Below, in pieces: positions 11,351-23,306 of a stretch of DNA of 64,000 bases. The stretch is from Brevipalpus yothersi. Lineage: Eukaryota; Arthropoda; Arachnida; Trombidiformes; Tenuipalpidae. Every line of letters starts with the position of its first letter. Position 1 is the first letter of the stretch. The stretch is taken from assembly GCA_003956705.1 (NCBI GenBank), contig QZCP01000151.1, positions 1 to 64,000 on the forward strand, written 5' to 3'. The translations under genes were made by a program, and so were the position numbers. The notes under the pieces are model-generated. The model did not search any database. It had not been told where the DNA came from and saw only the letters and a list, made by a program, of their open reading frames with translations.

Positions 11351-12997
11351 TCTAATTACACATTTGATAAGAAAACCTATGATACCACTTTCGTTTCGAT
11401 ATGATGAACTTTTTTGGAAAATGAAAAAATGGTCATATCTCTGAAAGTATGAGTCATTGAGAGTTATCAATCTAATTTTCGGTCTTATCACACCTGATAA
11501 CATGTGATAAGGAAGTTTCATCAAAATCTAAGAGGGGGCACTTTTCCCATAGAAAATGGGTATTGTCCTTTCTTTTTGGACCCTGTTATCTATCCTGAAA
11601 AGAACAATCACCAAAAATCGCCATTTTCGGCCCTAGCCTCCCAAAGATTTGAGACCCATCCTATCTTATCTATCCTTTGATGAAAAACGTGATTATGCGA
11701 TTTTCAACTCTCTGAGATTTTTCATTCTTGAGATATGAGTGCCAACTTCCTGGACCTTGATTAGGCCACAAAATGTCTTGATCTCACCCGATTTTGATCG
11801 GACTTAGTTTTTCTTAGGGGTCATAACAAATTAAATTGTTTGATAACAAGGATGATAAGATGAAATCATGATTAGATAACAGAATGGAGGAAACCACATT
11901 TTCTCCTATAATCTATCATATCTCCACAAATCGCTCTTACCCCATGACCAAACTGATGGGATGATCAGTTAATCTTATGATGAAGATTGTCAAGGAGTTT
12001 CAGGCTTTTAAAATTGATCTTTTTGTTGTTATACTGAAAAACGTTCTCTTATCTCGATGGGCAACAAAATGCTCTGAACACAAGATGAAATTCACACCAC
12101 AGCTTGTTTGGATAATGATGAGCACTCTGAGAAAGTTTCGGGGTGCTAACCAGTATCATTTTTGAGATTCGAGCAATTCATCTCCAGAAATCATTGTTCG
12201 GAGCTATACCTAGGATGCTAGAGAGGACATCGTATTACCAAACCGAGTATCAATCAAGTCCATTAAAGATGAGGGTAGACTAAAAAACAGTCCTATGAGC
12301 TCGAGCACTGCGGATAAGAGTGAGATCCTGACTCTTCTTCGAGGAGCTCTCATTCTCCAGCTCTCGGCAAGGTTCTCCACGAAGCAATGTGTAAATACTC
12401 ATGTTCTTGACCATCGAGATAAGAGAACGTTTTTCGGAATAGCAAAAAAAAGATCCATTCTAAAATCCTGAAACTCTTTGACAATCCTCAGCATGAGATT
12501 GACTGATTATGCTATCAGTTTGGTTATGGGGTAAGAGCGATTTGTGGAGATATGATCAGTTATAGGAGAAAAAGTGGTTTTCCTCAATTCTGTTATCTAA
12601 TCATGATTTTATTTTATCATTCTTGTTATCAAACAATCTGATTCAATGTAATCTTTCAGAAAAGTGAGTCCAATCGAAATCGGGTGAGATTGAGACCTTT
12701 CCTGGCCTAATCAAGCTCAAAAACGTTGGCACCCGTATCGCAAGCCGAGGAAGCTCAGAGAGTTGAGAATGGTATAATCATGTTTTTTATCAAAGAATAA
12801 ATAAGATAGGATGGGTCTCAAATCTTTCCGAGCTAGGGCCGAAATGGTGACTATTCTTTATCGGACTCCTCTGAAACTTACGGCAGACAAAACTTACACA
12901 TTTTTGCTGTACAATATCGGAAGAATTTTCAAAGTTTTCTGAAGGGTTCTCAAGATAAAATCATGTCAAACTCGTCATATTACTCTGAAACACCCTA

Positions 12998-14410
12998 TAG
13001 AAAGATGATGTATGTTCTCCCTTAGATGCATAGTTGGCAATGTAGTTTAAGACAGCTTAGCTACTCATGATTGTGGAGAAATCGGTATCAGTACGCGATA
13101 CTTGGGTTACAAACTTATTGTAACGTGCCCTGTATGGATCATTACGTCGAGGGAAGAACTGCAAATATCCATTTTCATTTCCTATTCTACTCTGAACCTC
13201 TTCTTCAATAGGGAATTTGGAGCAAAATGCCAGTCTTCCGGTCCTGGGATCATCCCTAAGACAGGATTCACTCGTATGTTTGGTTTGGCGTTGGAATGTG
13301 TTGAGACAGGAACCGAGATCTTTTTCATAATGATCTGGATCAATTTCACTAAAGGTTTTTCTGCAAGGATGAGTTTCTGGACGCTTATTCATTTCATGAG
13401 GACAGAATGGATTGATAGCTGAACAAAGTTGGTCGGAATATGCACGTACTCGTTCAAGTTCTTCTTCAGTAGGAGCTTATTTTCTAAGGTGCATTGTAAA
13501 GCCATAATAAACCATGCAGATTAGAACTTCCTCTCCATTGTCATTCAAATCTATACCGAAAATCTTTGACCCGATATATTGTCTTGAGTACATGCTACAA
13601 GAAAAGACGACACAGCTTAGAGAAAAAATTTGCCACAATCAATGGATTTTCATGCATCGAATCTCTTCTCTGTCTGTTTGTGAGGGTATTCACATCTGGA
13701 ACATCAAGAGCAAAATCTCAAAAAGATCTGGCTGATGGTCATCCACAGCTGATAGCGTGAGAAGGATATCTGGCTCTTCCCATTGACGGACCATGGCCAA
13801 CAGCTCTCCACATCTCTGCCTCGAGTATGCTCTTGTTGATCTTTGTGATGATGAATAAACCATCAACTGGTTGATGAACCCTGGTTGTTGCTGGAGTCGT
13901 GGGCTAAGATCAGCAACATTCTAGTTCTCGAGAGGATTCTTCCTTATAAAAACATTAGCTCTGCTAAGAGCCACTCTTCTCATCACCGTGTTCATTGCAA
14001 AGAATCTGAAGCGGGGATCTCTGGCAAATCATCCATCTCGATACATCAGGAGGTGCTCAAAGTACTGGTCAAAAGTCACCAGAGCATCTCGATGCGCTAG
14101 AAAATCTGCCTAGCCACCTAGGAACAGAGCAGGGAACGTTTTGATGATATAGCCCTCTTCTGAAATTCGTTTATTGGGTTACCATCTATTGCAGGGTAGG
14201 AAACATGGGAAGCCTCTAAGATTTGATGCTCTCCATCAACATTCCGTAGCTGTGGTACAAAACTTTGCTGTATATCTTAACCTTCGTTGTCTCGATGTGT
14301 GGAAGACTGATCATCTTGCAATTGCTGATTTGACAGCTGTTGGGCGATATCATTATTCTCTCCTACTAGTGGAGAAGGCCGGTTATACCAGTCAAAACCT
14401 AGATGGGTAA
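12998..14410 (-). pseudogene. Helitron N-terminal part (Helitron-like N / Rep region), decayed
   Basis: On the minus strand the translation runs from about 14400 down to 12998 in broken frames. Recognisable pieces are NPLIVANFF then KLCRLFL (about 13630-13670), FGIDLNDNGEEVL (13540-13570) and EELERVRAYSDQL (13430-13470). Next comes THPCRKTFSE (13340-13370), then the open frame 13057-13392 ending NDPYRARYNKF, and finally YIANYASKGE at about 13020-13050. These match the Helitron-like N domain that precedes the PIF1 helicase in Helitron proteins. The frame continues across the mariner-like insertion into the helicase half at 6302. Stops near 13060 and 13480 show it is dead. Confidence 0.75.
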
Positions 14411-15140
14411 AACTCGACAAAAGAACAGTAGTCATTCCGGCCCTAGATCGAATTCATCTGAAATACATCTTATCTTATCTATGTTTTAATGAGAAACACG
14501 GTGGTGCTACTTTCAGTCCTGTGGGATGTCTTGTTCTCGAGATAGGAGTGCTGACGTTCTGAAGCCTCATCACGTCTGAAGTCGATAGCCTTGAAACTTA
14601 GTTTTCCTGGAAGCAAATGCTTTGATAGACTCATTGATATCAATCATGATAAGATAAAGTCATGAATTAATCGCACGATTCAGGAAAATGGCATTTTTGA
14701 CCAAAAATGTCTTATCTCCACTAATCGCTCCTAACACATGATGAAACTAACATGAAAGATAATTCATATCTTGGACATAACGATCATGAAGTTTCAGCAT
14801 GATAGTAGGACGCTTTTTTTGTTATAGCGAAAACTGTCATTCTTGAGCTTGGAGACCATATCTCTGTAGATCGCTTTGAACACATTATGAAATTCGCAAC
14901 ATAGGTGGAACAATATATGATGAAAATTCTGAGCAAGTTTTAATGTGCTAGCTGGACGCTTCACTGAGATATGTCCAATTCATCTCTTCCAATTGACTCC
15001 TAGTGTTATACATAGATAGCTCATGATTCGAGCTCTGACGGGGTTTTGTATGACAGGATGAATCAATTTTTCCAGAACATATTCGAATCTTTTGATTTAA
15101 CGCCCTTCGGAATGGCTCATCAACTTAAATGCCATTGCCC
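14411..15140. repeat. Dispersed GATAAG repeat, no gene
   Basis: This stretch shares blocks with 11600-11880 and 49600-49900. Each block begins with a CGGCCCTAG/CAGC line, then a TTATCTTATCTAT-type segment, then GATGAGAAACACG, then a GAGATA-GAGTGC segment. I see no conserved reading frame. It probably belongs to one middle-repetitive family of this genome. Confidence 0.55.
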
Positions 15141-15141
15141 A

Positions 15142-15180
15142 GTTAGCATGACCCAGTTAGCACCACGAGGAGGTTGGATT
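15142..15180 (+). repeat. Candidate left terminal repeat of ISL2EU-like transposon
   Basis: GTTAGC...CCAGTTAGCACCACG-GGAGGTTGG here is the inverse of 21184-21224. Both point inward toward the transposase gene. A third related end, with more matching outer sequence, is at 52763-52830. The exact outer boundary and target duplication could not be fixed. Confidence 0.55.
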
Positions 15181-18100
15181 AGGCAAATCCATGAGCAATT
15201 TGATCTTCTTCGGTGATGGCTTGATTCCTTCACCAGAAACTAAATGTCCAAGAAACTCAAACATTTTTTCTCCAATCTTCGTTTTCACTAGCTTCACCTT
15301 AAAACCCCATTCGATGAGTTTTTTCAGAACTTTGTCTAAGTTCTCACAGAATTCTTCGAAGGTAATTCCGAATACACAAATATCATCGAAATATCCCAGG
15401 CATATAATCAACTGACATTTCCCCAGCATATTGTTGATGATATACTGGAAGTAGAACGGTGAGTCTACTAATCCCATTGGAAGTCGATTATACCTGTACT
15501 TTTTCATGGGTGTAACGAAGACTGTCTTGTCTCGTTCAGGTGGAGGAAGTTCCACTTGATAAAATCCATGCATCAAATCAATTGTTGCAAAATATCGTTT
15601 CCCACGTAATGCTGCGAGGAAGTCATCCACGCGAGGCATTGGATACTGTTTTTTCTTGATCAGTTTATTCAACTCCCGATAATCGACGACTAATCGATTC
15701 GATCCATCTGGTTTCGTTACCAGAAGACTAGGTGCACCTCCATTCGCGGTTGTCTCCGAGATTATTCCAGCACTTTCGAGGTCAGCACACACTTGTTCGA
15801 ATGCTATCCTCTTCTGAGGAGAACAGGAATATGGTTTCATGAACGGTACTGGTTCATCTCCAATATCGATTTTGTTTGGACATCTTTCCCATGGAACATA
15901 TCCCAACTCAGATGTCTTCCGAGCGAATGCATTTCGATTCTTCATCAGAATACTGAGAGCTTTTCCTTTCTGCTCTTCATCCAGATCATTGCTTATCTGT
16001 TTTAAAAATGCACTTTTCCAGTCAGGAGTAGGCTCATCAACTGCTAATAGACATTCGATTTCTCGTTCGGTCAAGAAATTACTCAATTGACATCGAATCT
16101 CTTTTTCTCCACTATTACTCAGTAAAATTCTTTCAGGAGAAACTGGTCCCAATATTTTCTCAAGTTCTAAGGGATGAGCTTTTCGAACTTCAAGTTGCAG
16201 TTCCCGGTCTGGTGAACTTCCTAGTACAACTCGATTACCTTTTCTTCGCAACTTTAGGTCCACTTCATAATGACACAGAGCGTTGAGACCTAAAAGCATC
16301 ATTGGTCGGAAATTTTTCATGACTTGAAATTCCAATGATGTACACTCTTTCTTCCCTTTCAATCGAGTGATGGTGAATGCAGATCCGATTGTCATCTTAC
16401 CGGTATCTTCGATGCCACGAATTGAAATTGGTCTTGCTTTCAATTCCCACTTCAACAGTTGAGCTAACTTAGCATCTACGATAGATACATGCGAACATGA
16501 GTCACATGACGCTTCGATATCGGTGAGATCATTCTTTTCGATGTAAATGGTGACAGTTGTTTTTGGAAACTCACGACGTTCAAATTCATCACCAATCACT
16601 ACTATTTCATTTTCTGATTCTTCTTCAGTAGCCATCGAATCAGTTTCAGGTTCAACGAACAATTCGGATAAATCAGTAACTTTTTCGAGAGGATCGGACA
16701 GATCTTCAACTCTTTCAGTTTGTAAAGAGGAGCAACTCAACTCATATCGTCCGAAACTATCATCAGGAACTCTGATGACATTGCGTATGTCACTGCTTGT
16801 TTGGGCTACATTTGTCTGATGTTGCACTGGTGTATCAGCTACGGCAGGTGTTACCCTGTTGACCTTGTTCATGAGCTTAGGGCACCTTGTACGAACATGT
16901 CCTAACTCATTGCACTCATAACATCTTGGTTGACTAGTCGAGTCATCACCACCATGAGTGTTATCATACCTTCTCATAGGACGTTGAGGACGTTTGTCAT
17001 AACGTCTCATATCTCTTCTCGGTTGTCGCTGTGGCTCAGCGAATGTTCGATGATCACGATTAGGAAGATTATTCACTCGAACATCTTCATGCTTCTTTCT
17101 CTGTTGTTGGTCATTGTACATATTATGATGATTAACAAGGATAGTAGTCAACTTATCCAACCTTGTAAGAGCACCAGAAGCAGTTGCTTTATCGATTAAC
17201 CAGTCAGGTATCTTGTTGATAAGATGATCTTTTAAACTCTCATCGGTTGTACTTCGTCCCAGAAGAGTAAGCTTTCTCTTCAACTCTCTGACGAACTCAT
17301 TTGGATTCATGTTGATCTGATACCTCATCTTCAGCACTTCATGTTCCAATTTGTGATAATGAGGCGTTGTCATTACTTGCTTCTTCAATGCAGAAACATA
17401 TTCATCTAAGGTCACGTCCTTGGTCACCTCGATGACCTTTGCTGCATCTATCAGATCTCCAGTCAGGAATCTGGTTAATACCTCGATTTTATCACTTTCC
17501 ACAACCTTCTTGTATGCTTTCAGTCTCCAAACTGACTCATCTAACCATGCATACAAATCTCCTTTAGGCTGCATCAATTCGATTCTATTGGCTAGCTTGC
17601 TACTCACAGCTGATTCATCGTCTTTGCTGCTCTTTCTGCTAGAATCACTTTTCTCACTTCGTCTGCCTGACGAACGACGACTTTCAACTGAACTATTCGA
17701 GTCCAGGCTTAGCACAGAGATTGTCCTCTCTAGCTTACTTGTAGATATGGCTTTCTTCATGTCTTCTCTTAATGTCAAGAGATAAGAACGCATCATCATT
17801 GGCAATGACATTGCCTTGATCGTATCAGTTGTCATATGCACCAGTTTACTTATCTGACGAATTCCCACTTCCGTCAACAAGTAACGAATATCTTTCTCGC
17901 AGAAATCATTCCGCCTAAACTGAATTATCCAGTCAGGAGAGCTCAGTTCTGCAGCTTCACTGACCTTCAGCTTATCGAAGTCGATTTCCATATCATTCAT
18001 CATGGCAGTTGTCTCCATGATTTTCTTCATTCGATCGACCAGAACCAATCTGGACAAAATTGTCTCAACACCATGTTTCACGAGCAATTCTTTCAGCTCT

Positions 18101-18303
18101 TCCAGACTAGCATCTTTCACCAGTCTATCCTGTCGGTCTTCTACTAACACAGCACGATCAGCATCATCCTTCGAGGTCACCACCTCTTCCTGTTCCCGTC
18201 CGGAACTTTCATCAACATTAGGATGAAGTCGTGTACCCATCGTCCTTTCTCTTTGTTGAGCCTTTGCTGCCTTACGTAGCTCACGTTTCTGAGTCTTTGA
18301 CAT
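15157..18303 (-). pseudogene. Ty3/gypsy gag-pol, truncated in RT (element 3)
   Basis: A 1048-residue open frame. The gag part has a capsid-like region (about 230-400) and one CCHC knuckle CYECNELGHVRTRC near residue 459. A retropepsin-like stretch near residue 599 reads CDSCSHVS, with Cys where the family has Gly in D-S/T-G. Reverse transcriptase follows with RLVVDYRELN, a DLMHGFYQVEL block and YFDD near residue 969 (YIDD or YVDD is usual). The frame stops soon after LPNP, where the DNA turns into the transposon end motif at 15142-15180, so RNase H, integrase and the 3' LTR are missing. It starts just inside a 5' LTR and primer site, and has a single long frame but cannot be autonomous. Confidence 0.85.
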
Positions 18304-18560
18304 GTTGAGGCCTGCTTCTCTCCAAGAAGGTATCCTCTAACACAATTACCAATCACAATAAGATTCTCAACGTTGATCCTCTACAACTGACTGTTGTCTG
18401 GATCTACCTTTGACCAACCTGCTTAAGCACTTACGGGAACCAACCTTCCGTCTCTGGCTTCTCACAGTTGTCCTCAACACCAGATTTTACCAACACGTCG
18501 CTGCACCTCACCAACGATAATCTCACTACCAAGACTACCAATCAGAGAGCATACGCCTTA

Positions 18561-18576
18561 CTCGGCATCTCCACCA
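18561..18576 (-). other. Candidate primer-binding site of element 3
   Basis: On the minus strand, TGGTGGAGATGCCGAG begins two bases after the ACAACA end of the LTR. A TGG start directly after an LTR is the normal position of a tRNA primer site. The tRNA was not identified. Confidence 0.5.
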
Positions 18577-18578
18577 TT

Positions 18579-19017
18579 TGTTGTGATTAAGACGAACTCA
18601 AATAATACTGATGACTCCAATAATATTGATGACTTCAATAATATTGAACTCGCCACTTCGAATCTCGACCAGGGCCACTGATGAGATCCAGGAATTTAAC
18701 CTAATAGGGACTTCGTAAGGCTTACACAAACTAATTGGTATCTTTTAATACTTTAGTCAGACAGATTAAAGGTTAACAAAAGAAGAAAGGCACTTGTCAC
18801 GAACGCTTAATAGCTGTAGGTACTGTATCACATACTGTTGACTCGTTACTACTGTCGTTACTACTGTTCTGGTAACAAGTAGTTAGTTACTGGTCGTCAA
18901 GCTCTTCAGACAGGAGAGTATTTATACATGATCAGAGACCTCTAGACAAGAGTTGAATCAGATAAGAAATCAGATAAAGAGTCACAATTATTGGTAGGGA
19001 CTTATTTTCCCCTAACA
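18579..19017 (-). repeat. 5' LTR of element 3
   Basis: On the minus strand the stretch starts TGTTAGGGGAAAATAAG and ends ACAACA (TG...CA, 439 bases), with TATAAATA at 18919-18926 as a likely promoter box. It is followed by the candidate primer site and the gag-pol start. No second LTR is in the window, so the boundary is inferred from end structure and not from a matching copy. Confidence 0.6.
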
Positions 19018-19062
19018 ATAAGGATACCAACTGGCCCGCTAAGATTCATGGATTCATGAGGC

Positions 19063-21092
19063 TTGAGGATGGGAAAAATGAGGCCATCGGATCATTCCCT
19101 GGAAAGTATAGTATACACATGGGAATGTAGCTCTGATGAAAGTAGTACAACCCCTTCAGGCTCAGATGACCCATCATTTCAGCCTCCCCAACAATCTGCC
19201 GATGTTGACGAATCCTATGTTGCTGCTCATACTCTGAAAACAATTTCTAGCCATAACCTTTGTATCTACGGCTGTGAGGGAAGACTATCGTTGATGAATG
19301 TTCCCATAAATGTTCGAGAGGAAGCTGCAATATTCAGGATCTTGATACCAAAAGGCTCACGATGGTGTACCTCTCATCAAGGGCAGACACTCAACATGGA
19401 CGAGGTTCGCATCAGCCCAGAGCCTCTAACTCCTTCGAATTATGAGGACTATATTGATTTATTTCTCAGGTGTTTGAGGAATAAAGGAACTATAACCATA
19501 CCAACCCGAGCTGGTCAAAATGATGCTCTACTGAAGAATTTTACTTCTCTCACTTTCGAACAATTTTCTCACCTCGCATCTTACGTCACAGTCACTGATC
19601 CGTTCCAAGCGTTGGGTGCATACATGTTTAGAATGAGATCAGGCCAGCCTCTCTACCAGATTGCTACGTTTTTTGGATATGCAAGGACTACCATGCAGAG
19701 AAGGTTTGACCAAATCATGAACGATCTTTATAATGGGTCCAGACTTCTCCATCTTGGTAGAGGACATATCAATAATCAAGATGCATGGCAGCACATGACA
19801 TTCACCTCGAAGACACTTTTGCTCAATGAAGAACAGATCCGAAATCGCTCAAAAATCATCATGTGCGATGGCACTTATATTAATATTGGACGGAGTGCAA
19901 ATATTTCTGCTCAACAAAAAATATACTCCCTGCAGAAAAGGAGAAATCTCTTCAAACCAATGATATTTGTATTCCCCGATGGATACGTATATGATATCGT
20001 TCCTCTCAATCCTGCAACGGAAAATGATGCCACAATAATGAGAAAAATCCAGCAGGATCCTAGCTTTGGTGAGCATTTTGTGAGAGGAGATACTTTTGTC
20101 TTCGATAGAGGATTCCGAGATGTTGTTGGAACTCTACGAGCAAAGGGCTATAGAGTATACATACCCTCTTTCGGGGATGGAGGTCCTCAACTCACTACAG
20201 AACAAGCAAACGAGTCTAGGAGGTGAGTCCATTATTTACTCTGAAAAATAGCAGGAAGTATAGCAAATGTATTCAACAGGGTAACAAAAGCTCGCTTCAT
20301 TGTTGAACTCGTATTCGGGAGAATCAAACGACAATTCAGAATAGCTGCTGAGCTGCTGAGCAATTTGATCGTGAAAGACTTCTTGAAACAGCTTGAGATA
20401 CTTTGTGCAATAATCAACAGATACCACCCAAGAATTGTTGCTGATAGAGGCCACGAAGAAGAGATTTGTCAACGTATGCTGAGCAGGATGAGATTAGAGA
20501 ATAAACTCTTCCCCCTCATCCAAGCAGAAAACCTCTCTAGAGTCGAGAGATCATTCAGGGTCTATAATCCTCGTGAGCAACTCATAAGACCATTGGTGGA
20601 GGATGAACCCTACTATCTCGCAACGGCAGGTATGGTCTCAAGCTCATCGACTCTTACAAAGCAAGATTTAGGGAGATGAAGCTGAAATTCGAGGTAAGTT
20701 GATCATATTCTCTCATGGTGAAGCTTCAAAGATTTATATTTCATTGTATTTTTTAGTTCAAAATGCTCCGTGACTGCTCAAGCATCAACTTCGGTCACTA
20801 TGACATCGAAGTTCAGCAGCCTCTCTTGTTTCGTGTCCGAATGTGCTCACGTCACAAGAGGAATACAAAGTGGCAAGTGTTCGTGCTGATGGACCCTGCT
20901 GCAGAGGGATTGGAACAAGTTGTTGGGTGGTACTGCAAGTGCAAAAGTGGACTCCGAACTGTGAATCCCTGCTCACATGCTTTCGTAGCAGTAATGATGA
21001 TGAGCACAGGATTCAGGGGCCACACACCAAATAAGAGACTTGGTGATTTACTTGCAAGTGATGATGAATCCGGTGATGATTCTACTGGATAG
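19063..21092 (+). CDS. ISL2EU/Harbinger-like DDE transposase with SWIM finger (spliced)
   Basis: Exon one (to 20222) holds a helix-turn-helix (YQIATFFGYARTTMQRRF), then the DDE core: MCDGTYINI (first Asp) and FDRGFRD (second Asp). A 57-base intron (20223-20279, GTGAGT...CAG) joins in frame to the third acidic residue in IVELVFGRIK. A later intron (20694-20756, GTAAGT...TTTTAG) leads to exon 20757-21092 with the SWIM pattern C-K-C-x9-C-S-H. This domain order is typical of ISL2EU-type transposases in arthropods, which cut and paste DNA. Near 20630-20650 the frame must shift by one base (tiny intron or indel). The N-terminus is uncertain, because the family-conserved peptide just upstream (19025-19120) is in another frame. 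All three catalytic residues are present, so it is either recently active or just broken. Confidence 0.75.
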
Positions 21093-21183
21093 TGACAGCT
21101 CAGTGATAGTGACAATTAGTGTTTATGAGGGGTTAGATTGGACACTTAAGTGATAACATATCTACCCCTTGGTTGGACAGAAT

Positions 21184-21224
21184 CCATCCCAACCTCCACG
21201 TGGTGCCAACTGGTTAACACTAAC
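21184..21224 (-). repeat. Candidate right terminal repeat of ISL2EU-like transposon
   Basis: Inverse of 15142-15180, lying 90 bases after the transposase stop. CCAACCTCCACGTGGTGCC is the most conserved part. The block also matches 52763-52830 over about 65 bases including the outer AGGGCTCTGG. Confidence 0.55.
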
Positions 21225-21419
21225 AGGGCTCTGGTATAAATCTCTCGAATTCTCGACTTGAAATATTGAAACGATAATAAGAATTCAGTCCATGCATCAA
21301 TATATTACACTCAAAATGCGAACCTTATAGTTTTATTTCTCAATTGGATAGTTGTGTGTAGAGAAGAAGGTTGATTGCTTAACAATATCCTCGCACCGAA
21401 TCACATTTTGAAACTATAG

Positions 21420-21790
21420 CGAGATATTGATCTTCACCAACTTATACCGATCCGAAGTGAGAAAAATGTGTCCAGTCTTATCTCATAGACCTCGAGAGAT
21501 AAGATTATGTTATCAGTTTCTTGGCTTGAGGTCTCACTTCTGCACCATGGAGACATCGATTTTCACCAACTTGTACCGATCCCATATAAGAAAAATGTGT
21601 CCAGTCTTATCTAATCAATCTCAAGAGATAAGATTATGTTATCAGTATGTTGGCTTCAGATCTCATCTCTGAGAAAAAGTATCATATTGATTTTCCATCA
21701 ACATTTCCGGGGCCCGAGCATATGAGGCATACCTACTCTTATCTTATCTTTTCTGAGAGATATGAAAGAGTTATCACCTGCTTTGCTTCA
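21420..21790. repeat. Tandem ~118-base repeat with internal CTTATCT/AGATAAG hairpin
   Basis: Nearly three units. Each carries a TTCACCAACTT-TACCGATC segment, AGAAAAATGTGTCCAGTC, then CTTATCT...AGATAAG arms and TTATGTTATCAGT. The same family forms a longer array at 53510-53990. The arms stay complementary although the spacers differ. Confidence 0.7.
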
Positions 21791-22085
21791 GACCTCGTTT
21801 TCATGGTATGGCATTTTTTTGATTTTTGAGAGCCTAAACACCCTTCCAATCTCTATTGTTATCTCTTATCTTATCAACTTTCGAATGAGAATTTATATGA
21901 TACCGTTCTCATCTTGATGTGATCAGTCGTTCTCGAGATAGGAGGAAAAGGAGAAAAGGGCTATATCTCGAAAAGTATGAGTCATGCAAAGTTATTATCT
22001 ACATTTTTGCTCTTATCACATGCGATAACATGAGATAAGCAAGTTTGGTCAAAATCTGAGAATGGGCAGTTTTGGACATTGTCCT
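21790..22085. repeat. Dispersed repeat that truncates element 2
   Basis: A block with GATACC-TTCTCATCTTGATGTGAT, GAAAAGTATGAGTCAT and CATTGTCCTTTG ends at about 22085. Relatives lie at 11385-11570 and 54060-54260. The third gene of the minus-strand retroelement runs into it, so the 3' LTR of that element has been lost or displaced. Confidence 0.6.
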
Positions 22086-23287
22086 TTGGAAGTCATAAGG
22101 ATGATCTTTAGCTCTCCTTATCTCCATTCCCGTTGGCCTTCGATTCATGGTTTCTCGTATGCTCAAATACTTCTTGTAGATCAGCAACGTCAATCTGCTA
22201 TCTCTTTCGGGTGAATGCCCATTCACAGGGTGATGCCAACTAGATCTTCTCAGTTTTTTTCCCCGGAACCAAAACTGATCATAAATTTCCAGGGCTATTC
22301 GTCCAATCTCTGGTACTCGCAAATAGATTCGCAGTATCGATCAATTCAACTCTTGCTTCTCGTAATTGTTCATTACTTATTCCGAGGTTAGCAAAATCGC
22401 ATCCAACATGGACCAATACTTGTCTGCCTCTGATGATTCTGAATAAATTCTCTCTGATTTTGGAGGATTCATTTCCTCTCACTAACTCCGGTTCTTGGAT
22501 ACCTGAGATTGGCGTACATGTTTCACTTCGCATGGATCAACACGGGCTGTGTCGAAGTAGATGGTTTGTACCCCAAATGTACCATTGACCCAACCAGACA
22601 CAAGGACATTCAAACCAGCTCCTTCGGTATCAACAGCGAAAGTCAGTTTCTTCTCTCCTTCTGGTCCAATTGGTTTCATCTTTCGTACCCATTAATAGAA
22701 TATTCGGCCGGGCTGACGCCACCATGGCGCGAACTTAAACCCACCGAGAAGATCTCGTTTCCACATTTTTTGTTCATTCCATGAATAGAATTTGCAATAG
22801 CTCCAACCATGGCACTTCGATGTCTCGCTTGCTTCGGACAATTCCATTTTACATGTCCAGATTCACAGCACCAACCACAGTTAGAGCACTGCTCCCTGTC
22901 ATGTCCCATTTGGTAACAAATCGGGCAATGATTCGCTGGCAACTCTTTCCAGAACAAGGAATAATTGGTGCCTCGTTCAACCTTTAATTTCATCATTTTC
23001 AATGCTTCTACAGCGCTTTCCAATATTGATTCCGTACCCGCAACGGTGAGTTTCGAGTATAAACTCCTTCTTCGGTCGGTTGCTCGAATATCATACTTCG
23101 TCAACTGTTTCTTTTCGGCATAACTAGGTTCCTCTGGGTCAAGTTGCCTTTCTGGAACAGGTGTCCCATAACCGTTAACGAAATGATACTGGTCCAGACT
23201 CCGAATCAGAAAACACCTAAATCTCATAGGCTCTTCTGCCTCGTAATCAGGTTCGAAATCCCAATCTAGCGGTCCCATCTGTAACAA
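22086..23287 (-). pseudogene. Third gene of element 2: zinc knuckles + DEDDh exonuclease, broken
   Basis: The frame from 23287 to 22676 encodes an alpha/beta-looking N-terminal part and two CCHC knuckles, CPICYQMGHDREQC and CGWCCESGHVKWNC. In the next frame (22679-22482) comes the Exo I motif AVDTEGAG, with both metal-binding acids (Asp 22629-22631, Glu 22623-22625). A shift near 22530 leads to Exo II (GRQVLVHVGCDFANLG) and an LIDT segment. Another shift near 22310 leads to Exo III HSPERD (about 22199-22216). These are the DEDDh motifs of 3'-5' exonucleases such as ISG20/REXO4 and RNase T. The reading frame runs into a repeat at about 22085. Compared with the plus copy a basic linker between knuckles and Exo I is mostly missing. 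The catalytic set is complete here even though the frame is broken. Confidence 0.8.
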
Positions 23288-23306
23288 ATAGTTTGAGTTA
23301 AATTTT

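Larger units (their letters stand above)
6303..12997. mobile_element. Mariner-like composite element inserted in the Helitron
   Basis: The left end starts CAGGGTGTTTCAGAGTAAT and the right end is its near-perfect inverse, with about 120 bases of inverted similarity (6303-6430 against 12870-12997). TA flanks both ends (6301-6302 and 12998-12999), as expected for Tc1/mariner-type insertion. Inside lie a mariner-like transposase remnant (9192-9437), a further right-type terminus at about 10045-10172, and two long inverted arms (7490-8350 against 10440-11350). The interior terminus means this is not one simple element; either two elements were joined or one landed in another. No intact transposase is present, so it can only have been mobile in trans. 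Confidence 0.75.

Noticed and set aside
19063..19150. The ATG at 19063 as the true transposase start
   Set aside because: Kept only as a working limit: the peptide conserved with 2479-2577 is in a different frame here, so the real N-terminus is probably another exon.
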